Positions 32,036 through 42,728 of a stretch of 64,000 nucleotides of DNA are shown here, piece by piece. The notes under the pieces are model-generated. The model did no database searches. It was not told the origin of the DNA and worked only from the letters and a program-made list of their open reading frames with translations. The stretch's first letter is position 1. Each line of letters begins with the position of its first letter. The stretch is from Streptomyces sp. NBC_00691. GTDB taxonomy: Bacteria > Actinomycetota > Actinomycetes > Streptomycetales > Streptomycetaceae. The DNA is taken from contig NZ_CP109007.1 of NCBI RefSeq assembly GCF_036226665.1, positions 6,944,001-7,008,000 of the forward strand, given 5' to 3'. The translations under genes and the position numbers were made by a program.

Positions 32036-32959
32036 TCAGCCGCGGGGCGGGTTTCCGCGGGGCGTGAGGGCGGCGTTCGGCAGGGCCGGGGCGGGGAGGC
32101 GGTCGCCGGGGTAGCCGTCGACGTGGCCGAAGCGGTCGGAGGCGCGTTCCCACTCCTCCCTCGCCTCGACGATGTCCTGGTTGCTGCGGCCGATGAAGTT
32201 CCACCACATGACGATCTCCTCGTCGAACGGCGTACCGCCGATGAGGACGGCCCGCGCGCGGCGGTCGGACTCGTTGGTCAGGGTCAGGGTGGCGTGCCCG
32301 GTGTCGACGTAGCCGAGTTCGGCCGGGCGGAGGAGGGTTCCGGCGAGCCGGACGTCCCCCTCGTCGACGAGCAGACCGTGCTCGTGGGCCGGATCGACGG
32401 GGAGGACGACCGTGGCGCCGGGGTCGATGAGGAGTTCGGCGCCGAGGAGCGGGGTGAAGGTCCGCACGGGGGAGGCCTCGCCGGCGAGCGAGCCGAGGAA
32501 CACCCGGAGTTCCGCGCCGTCGAGCCGCACCGGTTTCGGGGCGTGGTGCTGGAAGTCGCGGTCGGCGTGGCGGTGCGCGTCGGGCAGCGCCACCCACAGC
32601 TGCACCCCGTGCAGGACGGTGGTGCCGGGGGTGGAGACCTCGGTGTGGCTGATGCCGTGGCCGCCGGTCATGAGGTTCAGTTCCCCGGGCCGTACGAACG
32701 CGTGGCTGCCCAGGCTGTCGCGGTGCTCGATCTCCCCGCTGAAGAGCCAGCTCACGGTCTGCAGGCCGGTGTGCGGATGGGGGGCCACGTCCATGCCGCC
32801 GGACTCGGCGACCCGGTCGGGGCCGTAGTGGTCGGCGAAGCACCAGGCGCCGATCAGCGTCCGCGACCGCTGGGGCAGGGTGCGTCGTACGGTCATGGCG
32901 CGCGGCCCGCCCAGCGGCACGTCCCGTGCGGAGAGAACCTCGACCTCCGTGTCGTTCAT
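32036..32959 (-). CDS. Pirin family protein
   Basis: Bicupin of 307 residues. The N-terminal cupin carries the metal ligands in DVAPHPHTGLQTVSW and GGHGISHTEVS (His-His-His-Glu set), and the second cupin is degenerate. Bacterial pirins include quercetin 2,3-dioxygenases and redox-sensing partners. The ATG at 32959 has GAGAGGGG. It is divergent from the AhpD-like gene; the 110-bp space contains an A/T-rich stretch GATATAGTTTCGCTTTCAAC likely to hold the shared promoter. Confidence 0.85.
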   Translation of the reverse strand: MNDTEVEVLSARDVPLGGPRAMTVRRTLPQRSRTLIGAWCFADHYGPDRVAESGGMDVAPHPHTGLQTVSWLFSGEIEHRDSLGSHAFVRPGELNLMTGGHGISHTEVSTPGTTVLHGVQLWVALPDAHRHADRDFQHHAPKPVRLDGAELRVFLGSLAGEASPVRTFTPLLGAELLIDPGATVVLPVDPAHEHGLLVDEGDVRLAGTLLRPAELGYVDTGHATLTLTNESDRRARAVLIGGTPFDEEIVMWWNFIGRSNQDIVEAREEWERASDRFGHVDGYPGDRLPAPALPNAALTPRGNPPRG

Positions 32960-33069
32960 GTCCGACCCCTCTCCGCGCATGCTCGCCCCGCGATATAGTT
33001 TCGCTTTCAACAACATGGATGATCATAGCCCCAGAACCCGTGACGCGCACGGATTCCTCTAAGGAGCGC

Positions 33070-33678
33070 ATGGTGAACGACGTGACGAACGACGCGGGCA
33101 ACGCGAACGACGACGCGAAGAACGACGCGGGCGACGTGAACGACGACGCGAACGCCGGGGTGGACGGGCGACGGGTCTACCTCGACAAGCAGAGCCCCGC
33201 GCCCTACCGGGCGCTGGTCCATACCGCCGACGCCGTCCGCGCGACCGCCGCGGAGGCGGGGCTCGACCGGATCCTCGTCGAACTGGTCAACCTCCGTGTG
33301 TCACAGATCAACGGCTGCGCGTACTGCCTCGACGTCCACACCAGGGCGGCGCTCCGGGCCGGCGAGACGACGCGGCGCCTCGGCGTGCTCCCCGCCTGGC
33401 GGGACACCGAGCTCTTCACCGCGCGGGAGCGCGCGGCCCTCGCCCTGGCGGAGGCCACGACCGATCCGGCGGACCGCCTCGCGCAGGACCGGGCGTACGG
33501 CGCGGCCCGCGCGGTCCTGGACGACGAGGAGATCTCCGCGGTGCTCTGGGTGGCGATCGCCATCAACGCGTTCAACCGTGTGTCGATCCTGAGCCGTCAT
33601 CCCGTACGCGCCGCCGCGTCCGCGTCCGCCGCCGCCCCCGTCCCCGCAGCCCCGCTCCCGGCGGAGGCTACGGCCTGA
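33070..33678 (+). CDS. Carboxymuconolactone decarboxylase/AhpD-like peroxidase
   Basis: About 202 residues. The AhpD-type active site is ELVNLRVSQINGCAYCLDVH, with CxxC and a following His acting as a thiol-dependent peroxidase dyad. AALALAEATTDP and AIAINAFNRVSILS complete the all-alpha CMD fold. The first 32 residues are an odd Asn/Asp repeat (VNDVTNDAGNANDDAKNDAG) encoded by an expanded AACGACG tract. AAGGAG lies 3 nt before the ATG at 33070 and 6 nt before a GTG at 33073, so the GTG may be the true start. Partner of the divergent pirin gene. Confidence 0.85.
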   Translation: MVNDVTNDAGNANDDAKNDAGDVNDDANAGVDGRRVYLDKQSPAPYRALVHTADAVRATAAEAGLDRILVELVNLRVSQINGCAYCLDVHTRAALRAGETTRRLGVLPAWRDTELFTARERAALALAEATTDPADRLAQDRAYGAARAVLDDEEISAVLWVAIAINAFNRVSILSRHPVRAAASASAAAPVPAAPLPAEATA

Positions 33679-34396
33679 CCCACGCCGCGTCGCCGGCCGC
33701 CAGTCGTCTCGTGACGGCGGCGGCCGCCAGCAGCAGGGCGAGCACCACCCCCAGGACGACCGAGAGGCCGGTGTCGAGGAGCAGGGCACCGACGAGAGCG
33801 CCGACGACCAGGGCGAGGGCGGACAGGATCCGCCGTCCCGGCCGGGGGTCGTCACCGCCTGCCGGAGCGGAGTCCGAGGCCAGCCCGGTCAGCGTCTGGG
33901 TCAGCACGGTCGTGGTCAGGTCCGGCACGCCGAGGCGCCGGGCCACCGCGGTCTGCGTCCCCATGGCGAGGCCGAGGGCCACGATCAGGGTGTACCGGCC
34001 CGCGGTGCCCACGCTGTCGTGCGCCGCGAGGGCCGTGACGAGCGCCGCTCCGACGAGCGCCGCCTGCAGGGCCAGCGCCGAGGCGAGCAGCCGTCCGCGG
34101 TGCGCGCCGAACCGGAAGCCGATCCGGCCGCCGACGACCGCGCCCGCCAGGAACGAGGCCAGGGACACGAGGGTCGCGGGCGCGGACAGGCCCCCGGCGC
34201 CCGCGAGGGCGAAGCCCAGGAGGGCGACGTTGCCGGTCATGTTGGCCACGAAGACCTGCCCGAGCCCCAGAAAACTCACCGCGTCCACCAGCCCGGTCAC
34301 CAGGGTCAGCGTCAGCATGAGCGGCGGCAGCGGCCCGTGCCGGTCCCCCTTCGGCGGCACCAGCGTGTGAGCGATGTCGACCAGCAGCTTGCGCAT
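33668..34396 (-). CDS. DUF1275 (YoaK-like) membrane protein
   Basis: 242-residue protein with six hydrophobic segments. The DUF1275 signature is TLVTGLVDAVSFLGLGQVFVANMTGNVALLG in pieces: GLVDAVSFL, GQVFVANMTGN, then GRIGFRFGAHRGRLL and ALGLAMGTQTAVARRLGVPD. Function unknown. The 3' end overlaps that of the AhpD-like gene by 11 bp. Confidence 0.85.
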   Translation of the reverse strand: MRKLLVDIAHTLVPPKGDRHGPLPPLMLTLTLVTGLVDAVSFLGLGQVFVANMTGNVALLGFALAGAGGLSAPATLVSLASFLAGAVVGGRIGFRFGAHRGRLLASALALQAALVGAALVTALAAHDSVGTAGRYTLIVALGLAMGTQTAVARRLGVPDLTTTVLTQTLTGLASDSAPAGGDDPRPGRRILSALALVVGALVGALLLDTGLSVVLGVVLALLLAAAAVTRRLAAGDAAWVRP

Positions 34397-34611
34397 CCCT
34401 CGGACGCTCCTTCCGCGACGGGGACCGCGGCCCGGTTCCGAAGCCCTCCTGTGACGTACACCGGTCCGCTCCCGGTCGCGTGCGCCGCCACGCCGGAGCG
34501 GTCCGCGCGCCGTGCCGCGGAAGAGTGCGGGGGGACCCCGTCGGTGGTGCTTTCGGGCGGTGCGGGCGGGGTGCGGCCGTGTCCGTCGGAGGGGCCGGGC
34601 GTTGTGAGGGT

Positions 34612-34902
34612 GTGATCTCTACACGACGCATTTCCTCAGTTCTCGCCGTCGCCGCCGCGTTCTCGTGCCTCGGAGCGTCGGCGCAGGCCGTCGCCACCAC
34701 CAGCCCGCTCGGCCCGCCGATCAACCCGGTCACCGAGCTGGACGCGCTGGCCACGACCGGCATTCCCCAGGAGTCCAAGGCCCAGTTCCCCGGCATCGCC
34801 GGTCAGCTCGGCGGACTCGACCGGCTGAACGAGGTGAACCAGCTCCACCAGCTCACCGACCTGGCCGCACCGGTCACCGGGGTGCTGCCCGCGGTCTCCT
34901 GA
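34612..34902 (+). CDS. Small secreted protein of unknown function
   Basis: 96-residue exported protein. A signal peptide (RRISSVLAVAAAFSCLGASA) is followed by a short mature region rich in Leu/Asn/Gln: INPVTELDALATTGIPQESK and LDRLNEVNQLHQLTDLAAPV. It looks like a Streptomyces-type small secreted family, but no biochemical role is known to me. The GTG at 34612 has only a weak GTGAGG before it. A perfect 15-bp hairpin terminates it. Confidence 0.7.
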   Translation: MISTRRISSVLAVAAAFSCLGASAQAVATTSPLGPPINPVTELDALATTGIPQESKAQFPGIAGQLGGLDRLNEVNQLHQLTDLAAPVTGVLPAVS

Positions 34903-34921
34903 CCTGGTCTCCGGACGGACG

Positions 34922-34954
34922 AACCGGCATCGCGCGGACCGCGCGATGCCGGTT
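34922..34954. terminator. Perfect 15-bp hairpin, bidirectional
   Basis: AACCGGCATCGCGCG pairs perfectly with CGCGCGATGCCGGTT around a GAC loop and is followed by CTCCTT. It stands between the small secreted gene and the convergent EF-hand gene, 20-25 bp from each stop. Confidence 0.9.
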
Positions 34955-34979
34955 CTCCTTCGTACGGACGCCGTCAGCG

Positions 34980-35231
34980 TCACCAGCCGAAGCGGCGGTC
35001 GACCAGCGCGGCGAACTCCTCGAACGACAGGACGCGGTCGCCGTTCTGGTCGGCCTGGTCGAACAGGGCCGAGGCGTCGTCGTCCGTCCCCACCCCCCAG
35101 GTGGGGATCACGCCCTGCGCGACCAGGGTCGGGCCCTTGGCCCGCAGCGCGTTGATGACCTCGATGCGCGTCAGGCTGCCGTCGTGGTCGAGGTCGAGCG
35201 CGTCGAAGAGAGTACGGGCCTTGTCGCTCAT
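34980..35231 (-). CDS. EF-hand calcium-binding protein
   Basis: 83-residue protein with two EF-hand loops: DLDHDGSLTRIE (residues 13-24) and DQNGDRVLSFEE (residues 60-71), each with Asp/Asn at positions 1, 3 and 5 and Glu at 12. Bacterial calerythrin/calmodulin-like proteins of this size buffer or sense calcium. The ATG at 35231 has AGGA about 10 nt upstream. Single gene, divergent from RecQ. Confidence 0.85.
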   Translation of the reverse strand: MSDKARTLFDALDLDHDGSLTRIEVINALRAKGPTLVAQGVIPTWGVGTDDDASALFDQADQNGDRVLSFEEFAALVDRRFGW

Positions 35232-35444
35232 GGTGTGTGTCCTGCTTCCCTGTGGCCTGGCCGGTGCATCGGCCGATGCGTCCCTGTGCGGAAGGACGCG
35301 GAGTTCGCCCCGCGCGTTGCCTCGGGGCCCGTCATCGGGCCCGGTCGCGTGGCGCGGGCCGGGGCGCGAACAGGGCGCCGGGAGGTTGTCCACAGGTTTC
35401 GGCGGTGCGGCCGGGGTGTCCGTGGCGGCCGATAGGGTGGGTGA

Positions 35445-37499
<2,055 letters not shown>

Positions 37500-37504
37500 G
37501 CGAC

Positions 37505-37521
37505 GGGCGGGGGACCCGCCC
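37505..37521. terminator. Short hairpin after recQ
   Basis: GGGCGGG and CCCGCCC form a 7-bp stem with a 3-nt loop, 6 bp after the recQ stop and before the convergent membrane-protein gene. Confidence 0.5.
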
Positions 37522-37550
37522 CCTCTCGCGTACGTCCCGCCCCGTGCCCC

Positions 37551-38828
37551 TCAGGCGGGCTGCGGGGTGAGGCGGCGCAGGCCCCGGCGGTCGTAGTACC
37601 GGGTCATGGCGAAGCCGAACGCCAGGGCCAGGCCCGTGCCGACGGCGATCATGATCCAGCCGCGGGCCAGCCCCGCGTCGGCCCGGGCGTCGAAGTAGAG
37701 AATGGCCCGGACACCGGCGCTGAGCTGGTGCATCGGCTCGAAGACGCCCAGGAAGCGGAAGAATCCTGGGGTCGCCTCCAGGGGGACGGTCGCGCCGGAG
37801 GAGGGGAGGGCGAGCGCGATGAAGACGAACATGGAGACGAGCTGGCCGATGCCGCCGAACGCGGCGTTGATGGCCTGGACGCCCAGACCGACGGCGACCG
37901 TCGCGCAGTAGGAGAAGAGCCACAGCATCGGCAGGTGCGAGGCGTCCATGCCGAGGACCGCGATCGTGGCCACCATGACGAGCGTCGTGGTGAGCACCGA
38001 GATGCCGGCCGTCATCAGCATCTTCAGGACCAGCGTCTGCGTGCGGTCGATCGGGACCGTGGGGTGCCGGGAGTGCCAGGGGCCGATCTCGCTGTCCGCG
38101 TAGCCGAGCGCGGTGTCGACACCGCTGTTGACGAGATTGCCGCCGATGAAGCCGCCGAGGACGAGCAGCAGCGTGTAGTAGAACGCGGTCAGGCCCAGGC
38201 CGCTGTGCCGGCCGATGGGATGGCCGACCTGGGTGGTGACGGCGACCGGGTCGGTCAGGAGCAGCCGGGTCCTCGGGACGTCGGTCGAGGCGGCGAGCTG
38301 CTTGCCGATGGTCAGCGAGGCCTGATGGGCCGCGCTCTGGTTGATCTGGGCCGTGATCGAGGACCCCAGACTGCCGAGACCGGGATTGGTGAGCACGGTG
38401 ATCGTCGGCCGTACCGTCGCCCGCTCCGTGGTCAGGGCGGCGACGGTCGCGGTGAAGTCCGCCGGGACGACGAGGGCGCCGAAGACCTCGCCGGATGCCA
38501 GCGCGTCCTGGGCTTGCGCGCGGTCGAGCCGCCGCCAGTCGACGCTGGTGCTCGAGGAACCGGCGGCGACGATCTTGTCGGTGATCTGCTTCCCCAGGGT
38601 CTCCCGCTGTCCGGGCAGCGGGGTGCCCCGGTCCTCGTCGACCAGGGCGACGGGCAGATGGCGCAGGTTGTCGTTGGGGTTGAGGATGCCACCCATGTAG
38701 AGGAGCGAGAGGCCCACGGCGACCAGCGCGCTCAGGACGGTCGGTACGAGCCAGAGCTTGGGGTTCCGGACGAGGGTCCGGGCGCGGACCCGCGGGCCGG
38801 AGGTGTGCGGGGGGATCTCGGACGTCAT
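37551..38828 (-). CDS. YhgE/Pip-type ABC-2 permease-like membrane protein
   Basis: 425 residues. One N-terminal transmembrane helix (LWLVPTVLSALVAVGLSLLY), a large extracytoplasmic region (LPVALVDEDRGTPLPGQRET, FGALVVPADFTATVAAL) and five C-terminal helices match the YhgE/Pip and ABC-2 type permease family. Members are linked to export or to phage/toxin interaction. No ATPase gene is adjacent. The ATG at 38828 is preferred to a longer low-complexity extension. Regulator not evident. Confidence 0.8.
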   Translation of the reverse strand: MTSEIPPHTSGPRVRARTLVRNPKLWLVPTVLSALVAVGLSLLYMGGILNPNDNLRHLPVALVDEDRGTPLPGQRETLGKQITDKIVAAGSSSTSVDWRRLDRAQAQDALASGEVFGALVVPADFTATVAALTTERATVRPTITVLTNPGLGSLGSSITAQINQSAAHQASLTIGKQLAASTDVPRTRLLLTDPVAVTTQVGHPIGRHSGLGLTAFYYTLLLVLGGFIGGNLVNSGVDTALGYADSEIGPWHSRHPTVPIDRTQTLVLKMLMTAGISVLTTTLVMVATIAVLGMDASHLPMLWLFSYCATVAVGLGVQAINAAFGGIGQLVSMFVFIALALPSSGATVPLEATPGFFRFLGVFEPMHQLSAGVRAILYFDARADAGLARGWIMIAVGTGLALAFGFAMTRYYDRRGLRRLTPQPA

Positions 38829-39000
38829 GGTGTCATCGTCGACGCGCGCGCCGTCGTGGCGGGGATTGCGGCCCGTACGGGTGGGGCGGGCGTGTCGGCC
38901 GCCGGGAGGGGCGTACCGGCGGGTCGGCCGCCGGGAGGGGCGCACCGGCCGCCGGAAGGGCGCCGGCTCGGGGGATCCACTCCGGTTGCGTGGCCCTATG

Positions 39001-39026
39001 TCCCACGTTTGAGTGGGATTGATCCC
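39001..39026. promoter_or_regulatory. Overlapping dyads upstream of the Clp ATPase
   Basis: TCCCAC-GTTTGA-GTGGGA (39001-39018) and GGGAT-TG-ATCCC (39015-39026) overlap by 4 bp just before the Clp ATPase start. They do not match the HAIR box of HspR or the ClgR box as I know them, so a different regulator, or mutually exclusive RNA hairpins in the leader, may be involved. Confidence 0.45.
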
Positions 39027-39047
39027 TCATGCGTCTCTGGAGCTGAC

Positions 39048-41600
39048 ATGTCGATGGCGTTCGGTTCACCCTTCGGTTCGTCCGATCCGTTCAGCGACAT
39101 GCTGAACCGGTTCTTCGGAATGTCGCCGGCGTCGTCGCCCCCGGCTGTCCAGCGCGTACCGATCGGCCGTCTCCTGACGGAGTCCTCGCACGAACTCCTC
39201 AGCCTGGCCACCCGCAAGGCCGTCGCCGACGGCACGTCCGACCTCGACACGGAACACCTCCTGTGGGCGGCGACCCAGGTCGACCCCGCGCGCAGGCTGC
39301 TGGCCCAGGTCGGCGTCGACCCCGAGGCTCTCGCCGCCCAGCTCGACGAGGTCCTGCCCCGGGAGTCCGGCGAGCCCTCGTCGGAACCCGGCCTCACCCC
39401 GGCCGCCAAGCGCACCCTCGCCGCCGCCTACGGCCGCTCGCAGGAGGCGGGCGTGTCGTACATCGGCCCCGAGCACATCCTCGCGGCGCTCCTCGACGAC
39501 TCCGACTCCGGGGCGACCCGGCTCCTGGGCGCGGACGACCACGACGTGAAGAAGCTGCGCGGACTCACGGACCGGGCGGCCCGCTCCGACGGCGGTGCCC
39601 CGGCCGCCGGGAAGCAGCAGAAGCAGCCTGCCACCACCCTCGACGAGTTCGGCCGGGACCTCACCGACGAGGCGAAGGCGGGCAGGCTCGACCCGGTGGT
39701 CGGCCGCGCCGAGGAGATCGAGCAGACCATCGAGATCCTCTCGCGGCGCTCCAAGAACAACCCCGTGCTCATCGGCGAGCCCGGCGTCGGCAAGACCGCC
39801 ATCGTCGAGGGCCTCGCCCAGCGGATCGTGGCGGGCGAGGTGCCCGACACCCTGAAGGGCAAGCGGGTCGTCTCCCTCGACCTGTCCGGTCTGGTCGCCG
39901 GAGCGCAGTACCGCGGCCAGTTCGAGGAACGTCTCAAGAAGGTCATCGAGGACGTCCAGCAGGCCGGCGGCGACATCGTCCTCTTCATCGACGAACTCCA
40001 CACGGTCGTCGGCGCGGGTGCGTCGGGCGAGGGCGCGATGGACGCGGGCAACATGCTCAAGCCCGCCCTCGCGCGCGGGGAGCTGCACGTCGTCGGCGCG
40101 ACGACGATCGACGAGTACCGCAAGCACATCGAGAAGGACGCCGCGCTCGAACGGCGCTTCCAGCCCGTCCTCATCCCGGAGCCCACGGTCGAGGAGACCG
40201 TACAGATCCTCGAAGGGCTGCGCGACGCGTACGAGGCCCACCACCAGGTCCGGTTCGCGGACGGCGCCCTCGCCGCGGCGGCCGAGCTCTCCGACCGGTA
40301 CATCGGCGACCGCTTCCTGCCCGACAAGGCCATCGACCTGATGGACCAGGCGGGCGCGCGCGTACGGCTGCGCAGCGCCGGCCGCTCCACCGAGGCCGTC
40401 AGCCGGGAGGACCGGCTCGCCAAGCTCCGGCGGGAGAAGGACCAGGCCGTGGCCGCCGAGGAGTTCGAGAAGGCCTCGGACCTGAAGCGGCAGATCGCCG
40501 AGGGGGAAGGCGAACTCGCGGGCATCGAGGAGCGCCGTGAGGGAGTCGTCTCGGTCACCGCCGCGGACATCGCCGACATCGTCTCGCGCCGCACCGGCAT
40601 CCCCGTCTCCCAGCTCACCGCCAGCGAGAAGGAGAAGCTCCTCAAGCTGGAGGAGGAGATGCACGCCCGGATCGTCGGCCAGGACGAGGCCGTCACGGCG
40701 GTCTCCGAGGCCGTCCGCCGCAACCGGGCCGGCATGGGGGACCCGAACCGCCCCGTCGGCTCGTTCCTCTTCCTCGGCCCCACCGGCGTCGGCAAGACCG
40801 AACTTGCCAAGACCCTCGCGGAACTGCTCTTCGGCGAGGACGACCGCATGATCCGGTTCGACATGAGCGAGTTCCAGGAGAAGCACACCGTCGCCCGGCT
40901 CGTCGGCGCGCCTCCCGGATACGTCGGTTACGAGGAAGCGGGCCAGCTCACCGAGAAGGTGCGCCGCAACCCGTACAGCGTGGTCCTCTTCGACGAGGTG
41001 GAGAAGGCGCACCCCGACGTCTTCAACACGCTGCTCCAGATCCTCGACGACGGGCGGCTCACCGACGGACAGGGCCGCACGGTCGACTTCCGGCACTGCG
41101 TCATCATCATGACGTCCAACATCGGCGCCCACCGGATCCTCGCCCACCAGGGCGACGCGGCCGACCTCAAGGGCGAGCTGATGGAGGATCTGCGGGGCCG
41201 GTTCCTGCCCGAGTTCCTCAACCGCATCGACGACATCATCGTCTTCCACAGCCTCACCGAGAAGGACCTGTCGGAGATCGTCGACCACCTCCTGGACCGC
41301 AGCAAGCACCGGGTACACGCCCAGGGCATGACCCTGGAGGTCACCGAGGCGGCGAAGAAGCTGCTCGTGGCCCACGGCTACCAGCCGGAGTTCGGCGCCC
41401 GCCCGCTGCGCCGCACGATCCAGACGGAGCTCGACAACCGCATCGCCTCCCTGCTGCTCGGTGGTGAGGCGGAGCCGGGGGACACGATCGTCGCCGACGT
41501 GATCGACGACTCCCTCCACTGCACGATCCAGCACGGCGACGGCGCCGGGAAGACCCCCGAGGCCTCCGTGGCGGCCGCCGCCACCGACGGCAAGGAGTGA
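39048..41600 (+). CDS. ClpC-like AAA+ ATPase without a visible ClpP-binding loop
   Basis: 850-residue unfoldase with two AAA+ modules. An N-terminal extension rich in Phe/Ser/Met (FGSPFGSSDPFSDMLNRFFG) precedes the Clp_N repeat domain. NBD1 has GEPGVGKTAIVEG and VLFIDELHTVVGAG. A short UVR-type middle region (AVAAEEFEKASDLKRQIAEG) and NBD2 with GPTGVGKTELAK and VVLFDEVEKAHPDV follow. Between MTSNIGAHRIL and FLPEFLNRID I find no [LIV]GF tripeptide, the loop that docks ClpP, so it may act as a disaggregase or independent chaperone. Followed 3 bp later by a small acidic gene. Confidence 0.88.
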   Translation: MSMAFGSPFGSSDPFSDMLNRFFGMSPASSPPAVQRVPIGRLLTESSHELLSLATRKAVADGTSDLDTEHLLWAATQVDPARRLLAQVGVDPEALAAQLDEVLPRESGEPSSEPGLTPAAKRTLAAAYGRSQEAGVSYIGPEHILAALLDDSDSGATRLLGADDHDVKKLRGLTDRAARSDGGAPAAGKQQKQPATTLDEFGRDLTDEAKAGRLDPVVGRAEEIEQTIEILSRRSKNNPVLIGEPGVGKTAIVEGLAQRIVAGEVPDTLKGKRVVSLDLSGLVAGAQYRGQFEERLKKVIEDVQQAGGDIVLFIDELHTVVGAGASGEGAMDAGNMLKPALARGELHVVGATTIDEYRKHIEKDAALERRFQPVLIPEPTVEETVQILEGLRDAYEAHHQVRFADGALAAAAELSDRYIGDRFLPDKAIDLMDQAGARVRLRSAGRSTEAVSREDRLAKLRREKDQAVAAEEFEKASDLKRQIAEGEGELAGIEERREGVVSVTAADIADIVSRRTGIPVSQLTASEKEKLLKLEEEMHARIVGQDEAVTAVSEAVRRNRAGMGDPNRPVGSFLFLGPTGVGKTELAKTLAELLFGEDDRMIRFDMSEFQEKHTVARLVGAPPGYVGYEEAGQLTEKVRRNPYSVVLFDEVEKAHPDVFNTLLQILDDGRLTDGQGRTVDFRHCVIIMTSNIGAHRILAHQGDAADLKGELMEDLRGRFLPEFLNRIDDIIVFHSLTEKDLSEIVDHLLDRSKHRVHAQGMTLEVTEAAKKLLVAHGYQPEFGARPLRRTIQTELDNRIASLLLGGEAEPGDTIVADVIDDSLHCTIQHGDGAGKTPEASVAAAATDGKE

Positions 41601-41603
41601 CAG

Positions 41604-41768
41604 ATGGCCCCGCACCACAAGTCGAACGCACAGGTCGAGGGCGACCCGGACACCGGGCACAGCCGCGGCATGCCCCGCCGCCCGGACGAGGACGAACTCA
41701 AGGAACGCCTGGAGGAGGACCGCGAGGAGGTCGGCCTTCCCCCGGACAGTGAGCGGCAGGCGGACTAG
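41604..41768 (+). CDS. Small charged protein downstream of the Clp ATPase
   Basis: 54-residue ORF beginning MAPHHKSNAQVEG, with a Glu/Asp/Arg-rich helix (DEDELKERLEEDREEVGLPP) and no hydrophobic segment. GGAG lies within the Clp stop region 3 bp upstream, so the two are one operon. It may be an adaptor or a stress-related peptide; no family is recognised. A very strong terminator follows 3 bp after its stop, which supports it as the last gene. Confidence 0.65.
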   Translation: MAPHHKSNAQVEGDPDTGHSRGMPRRPDEDELKERLEEDREEVGLPPDSERQAD

Positions 41769-41771
41769 GTC

Positions 41772-41830
41772 CTGTCGTCACACTCCCGTCTGCCCCGCGA
41801 CGCCGGGCGACGACGGGAGTGTGACGACAG
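41772..41830. terminator. Perfect 19-bp hairpin ending the Clp operon
   Basis: CTGTCGTCACACTCCCGTC (41772-41790) and its exact complement (41812-41830) flank a 21-nt loop that contains a further GCCC/GGGC pairing. The long perfect stem without a T-tract is also what an IR-bounded element could look like, but the position right after the stop favours termination. Confidence 0.85.
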
Positions 41831-41891
41831 CCCCTGGGCCGTCTCTTCCCCCTCTCGCCGGGCAGCCCCGCCGGCGCTCGGCACGTACGCG

Positions 41892-42728
41892 TCAGGACAC
41901 GGGTACGGAGTTCAGTCGCTCGTCGCCCGTGTACACGTTCATCGAGGACCCGCGCAGGAAGCCGACCAGCGTCAGCCCGCTCTCCGCCGCCAGGTCCACG
42001 GCGAGCGAGGACGGCGCCGAGACCGCCGCGAGCATCGGGATCCCGGCCATCACCGCCTTCTGCACCAGCTCGAACGAGGTCCGGCCGCTGACCATCAGGA
42101 CCGACTCGCGCAGGGGCAGGAGTCCCTCGCGCAGCGCGTGGCCCACGACCTTGTCGACGGCGTTGTGCCGGCCGACGTCCTCCCGCAGGCACACCAGCTC
42201 GCCCTCGGCGGTGAAGAGCCCGGCGGCGTGCAGCCCGCCCGTGCTGTCGAAGACCCGCTGGGCCGCCCGCAGCCGGTCCGGCAGGGCCGCGAGGACGTCC
42301 GCCCCTATCCGCAGGGGGTCCTCGGCGACCGACCAGGCGGCCGTCGTGCGCACCGCGTCCAGGCTCGCCTTGCCGCACAGACCGCACGAGGAGGTCGTGT
42401 AGAAGTTCCGCTCCAGGGACGCGTCGGGGGCGGCCACGCCGGGCGCCAGACCCACGTCGACCACGTTGTACGTGTTGCCTCCGTCGGCCGTGGCCCCCGC
42501 GCAGTAGCGGATGCCCGCCACGTCCTCGGCGGCGTGCACCACGCCCTCGCTCACCAGGAAGCCGACCGCGAGGTCGAAGTCGTCGCCCGGGGTCCGCATG
42601 GTCACCGTCAGCGGGCGCCCGCCGACCCTGATCTCCATCGGCTCCTCGGCGGCCAGGGTGTCCGGGCGGTAGGAGGAGTCCCCCTCGCGCACGCGCAGGA
42701 CGCGCCGCCGTACGGTCACTCGTCCCAT
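41892..42728 (-). CDS. fdhD: Formate dehydrogenase accessory sulfurtransferase FdhD
   Basis: 278-residue protein that transfers sulfur from a cysteine desulfurase to the molybdenum cofactor of formate-dehydrogenase-type enzymes. The catalytic CxxC is in NFYTTSSCGLCGKASLD. Other signatures are EEPMEIRVGGRPLTVTMRTP, REDVGRHNAVDKVVG and VSGRTSFELVQKAVMAGIP. GAGGAGAGGA precedes the ATG. It lies 346 bp downstream of the FdhF/YdeP gene in the same orientation, presumably its client. Confidence 0.92.
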   Translation of the reverse strand: MGRVTVRRRVLRVREGDSSYRPDTLAAEEPMEIRVGGRPLTVTMRTPGDDFDLAVGFLVSEGVVHAAEDVAGIRYCAGATADGGNTYNVVDVGLAPGVAAPDASLERNFYTTSSCGLCGKASLDAVRTTAAWSVAEDPLRIGADVLAALPDRLRAAQRVFDSTGGLHAAGLFTAEGELVCLREDVGRHNAVDKVVGHALREGLLPLRESVLMVSGRTSFELVQKAVMAGIPMLAAVSAPSSLAVDLAAESGLTLVGFLRGSSMNVYTGDERLNSVPVS

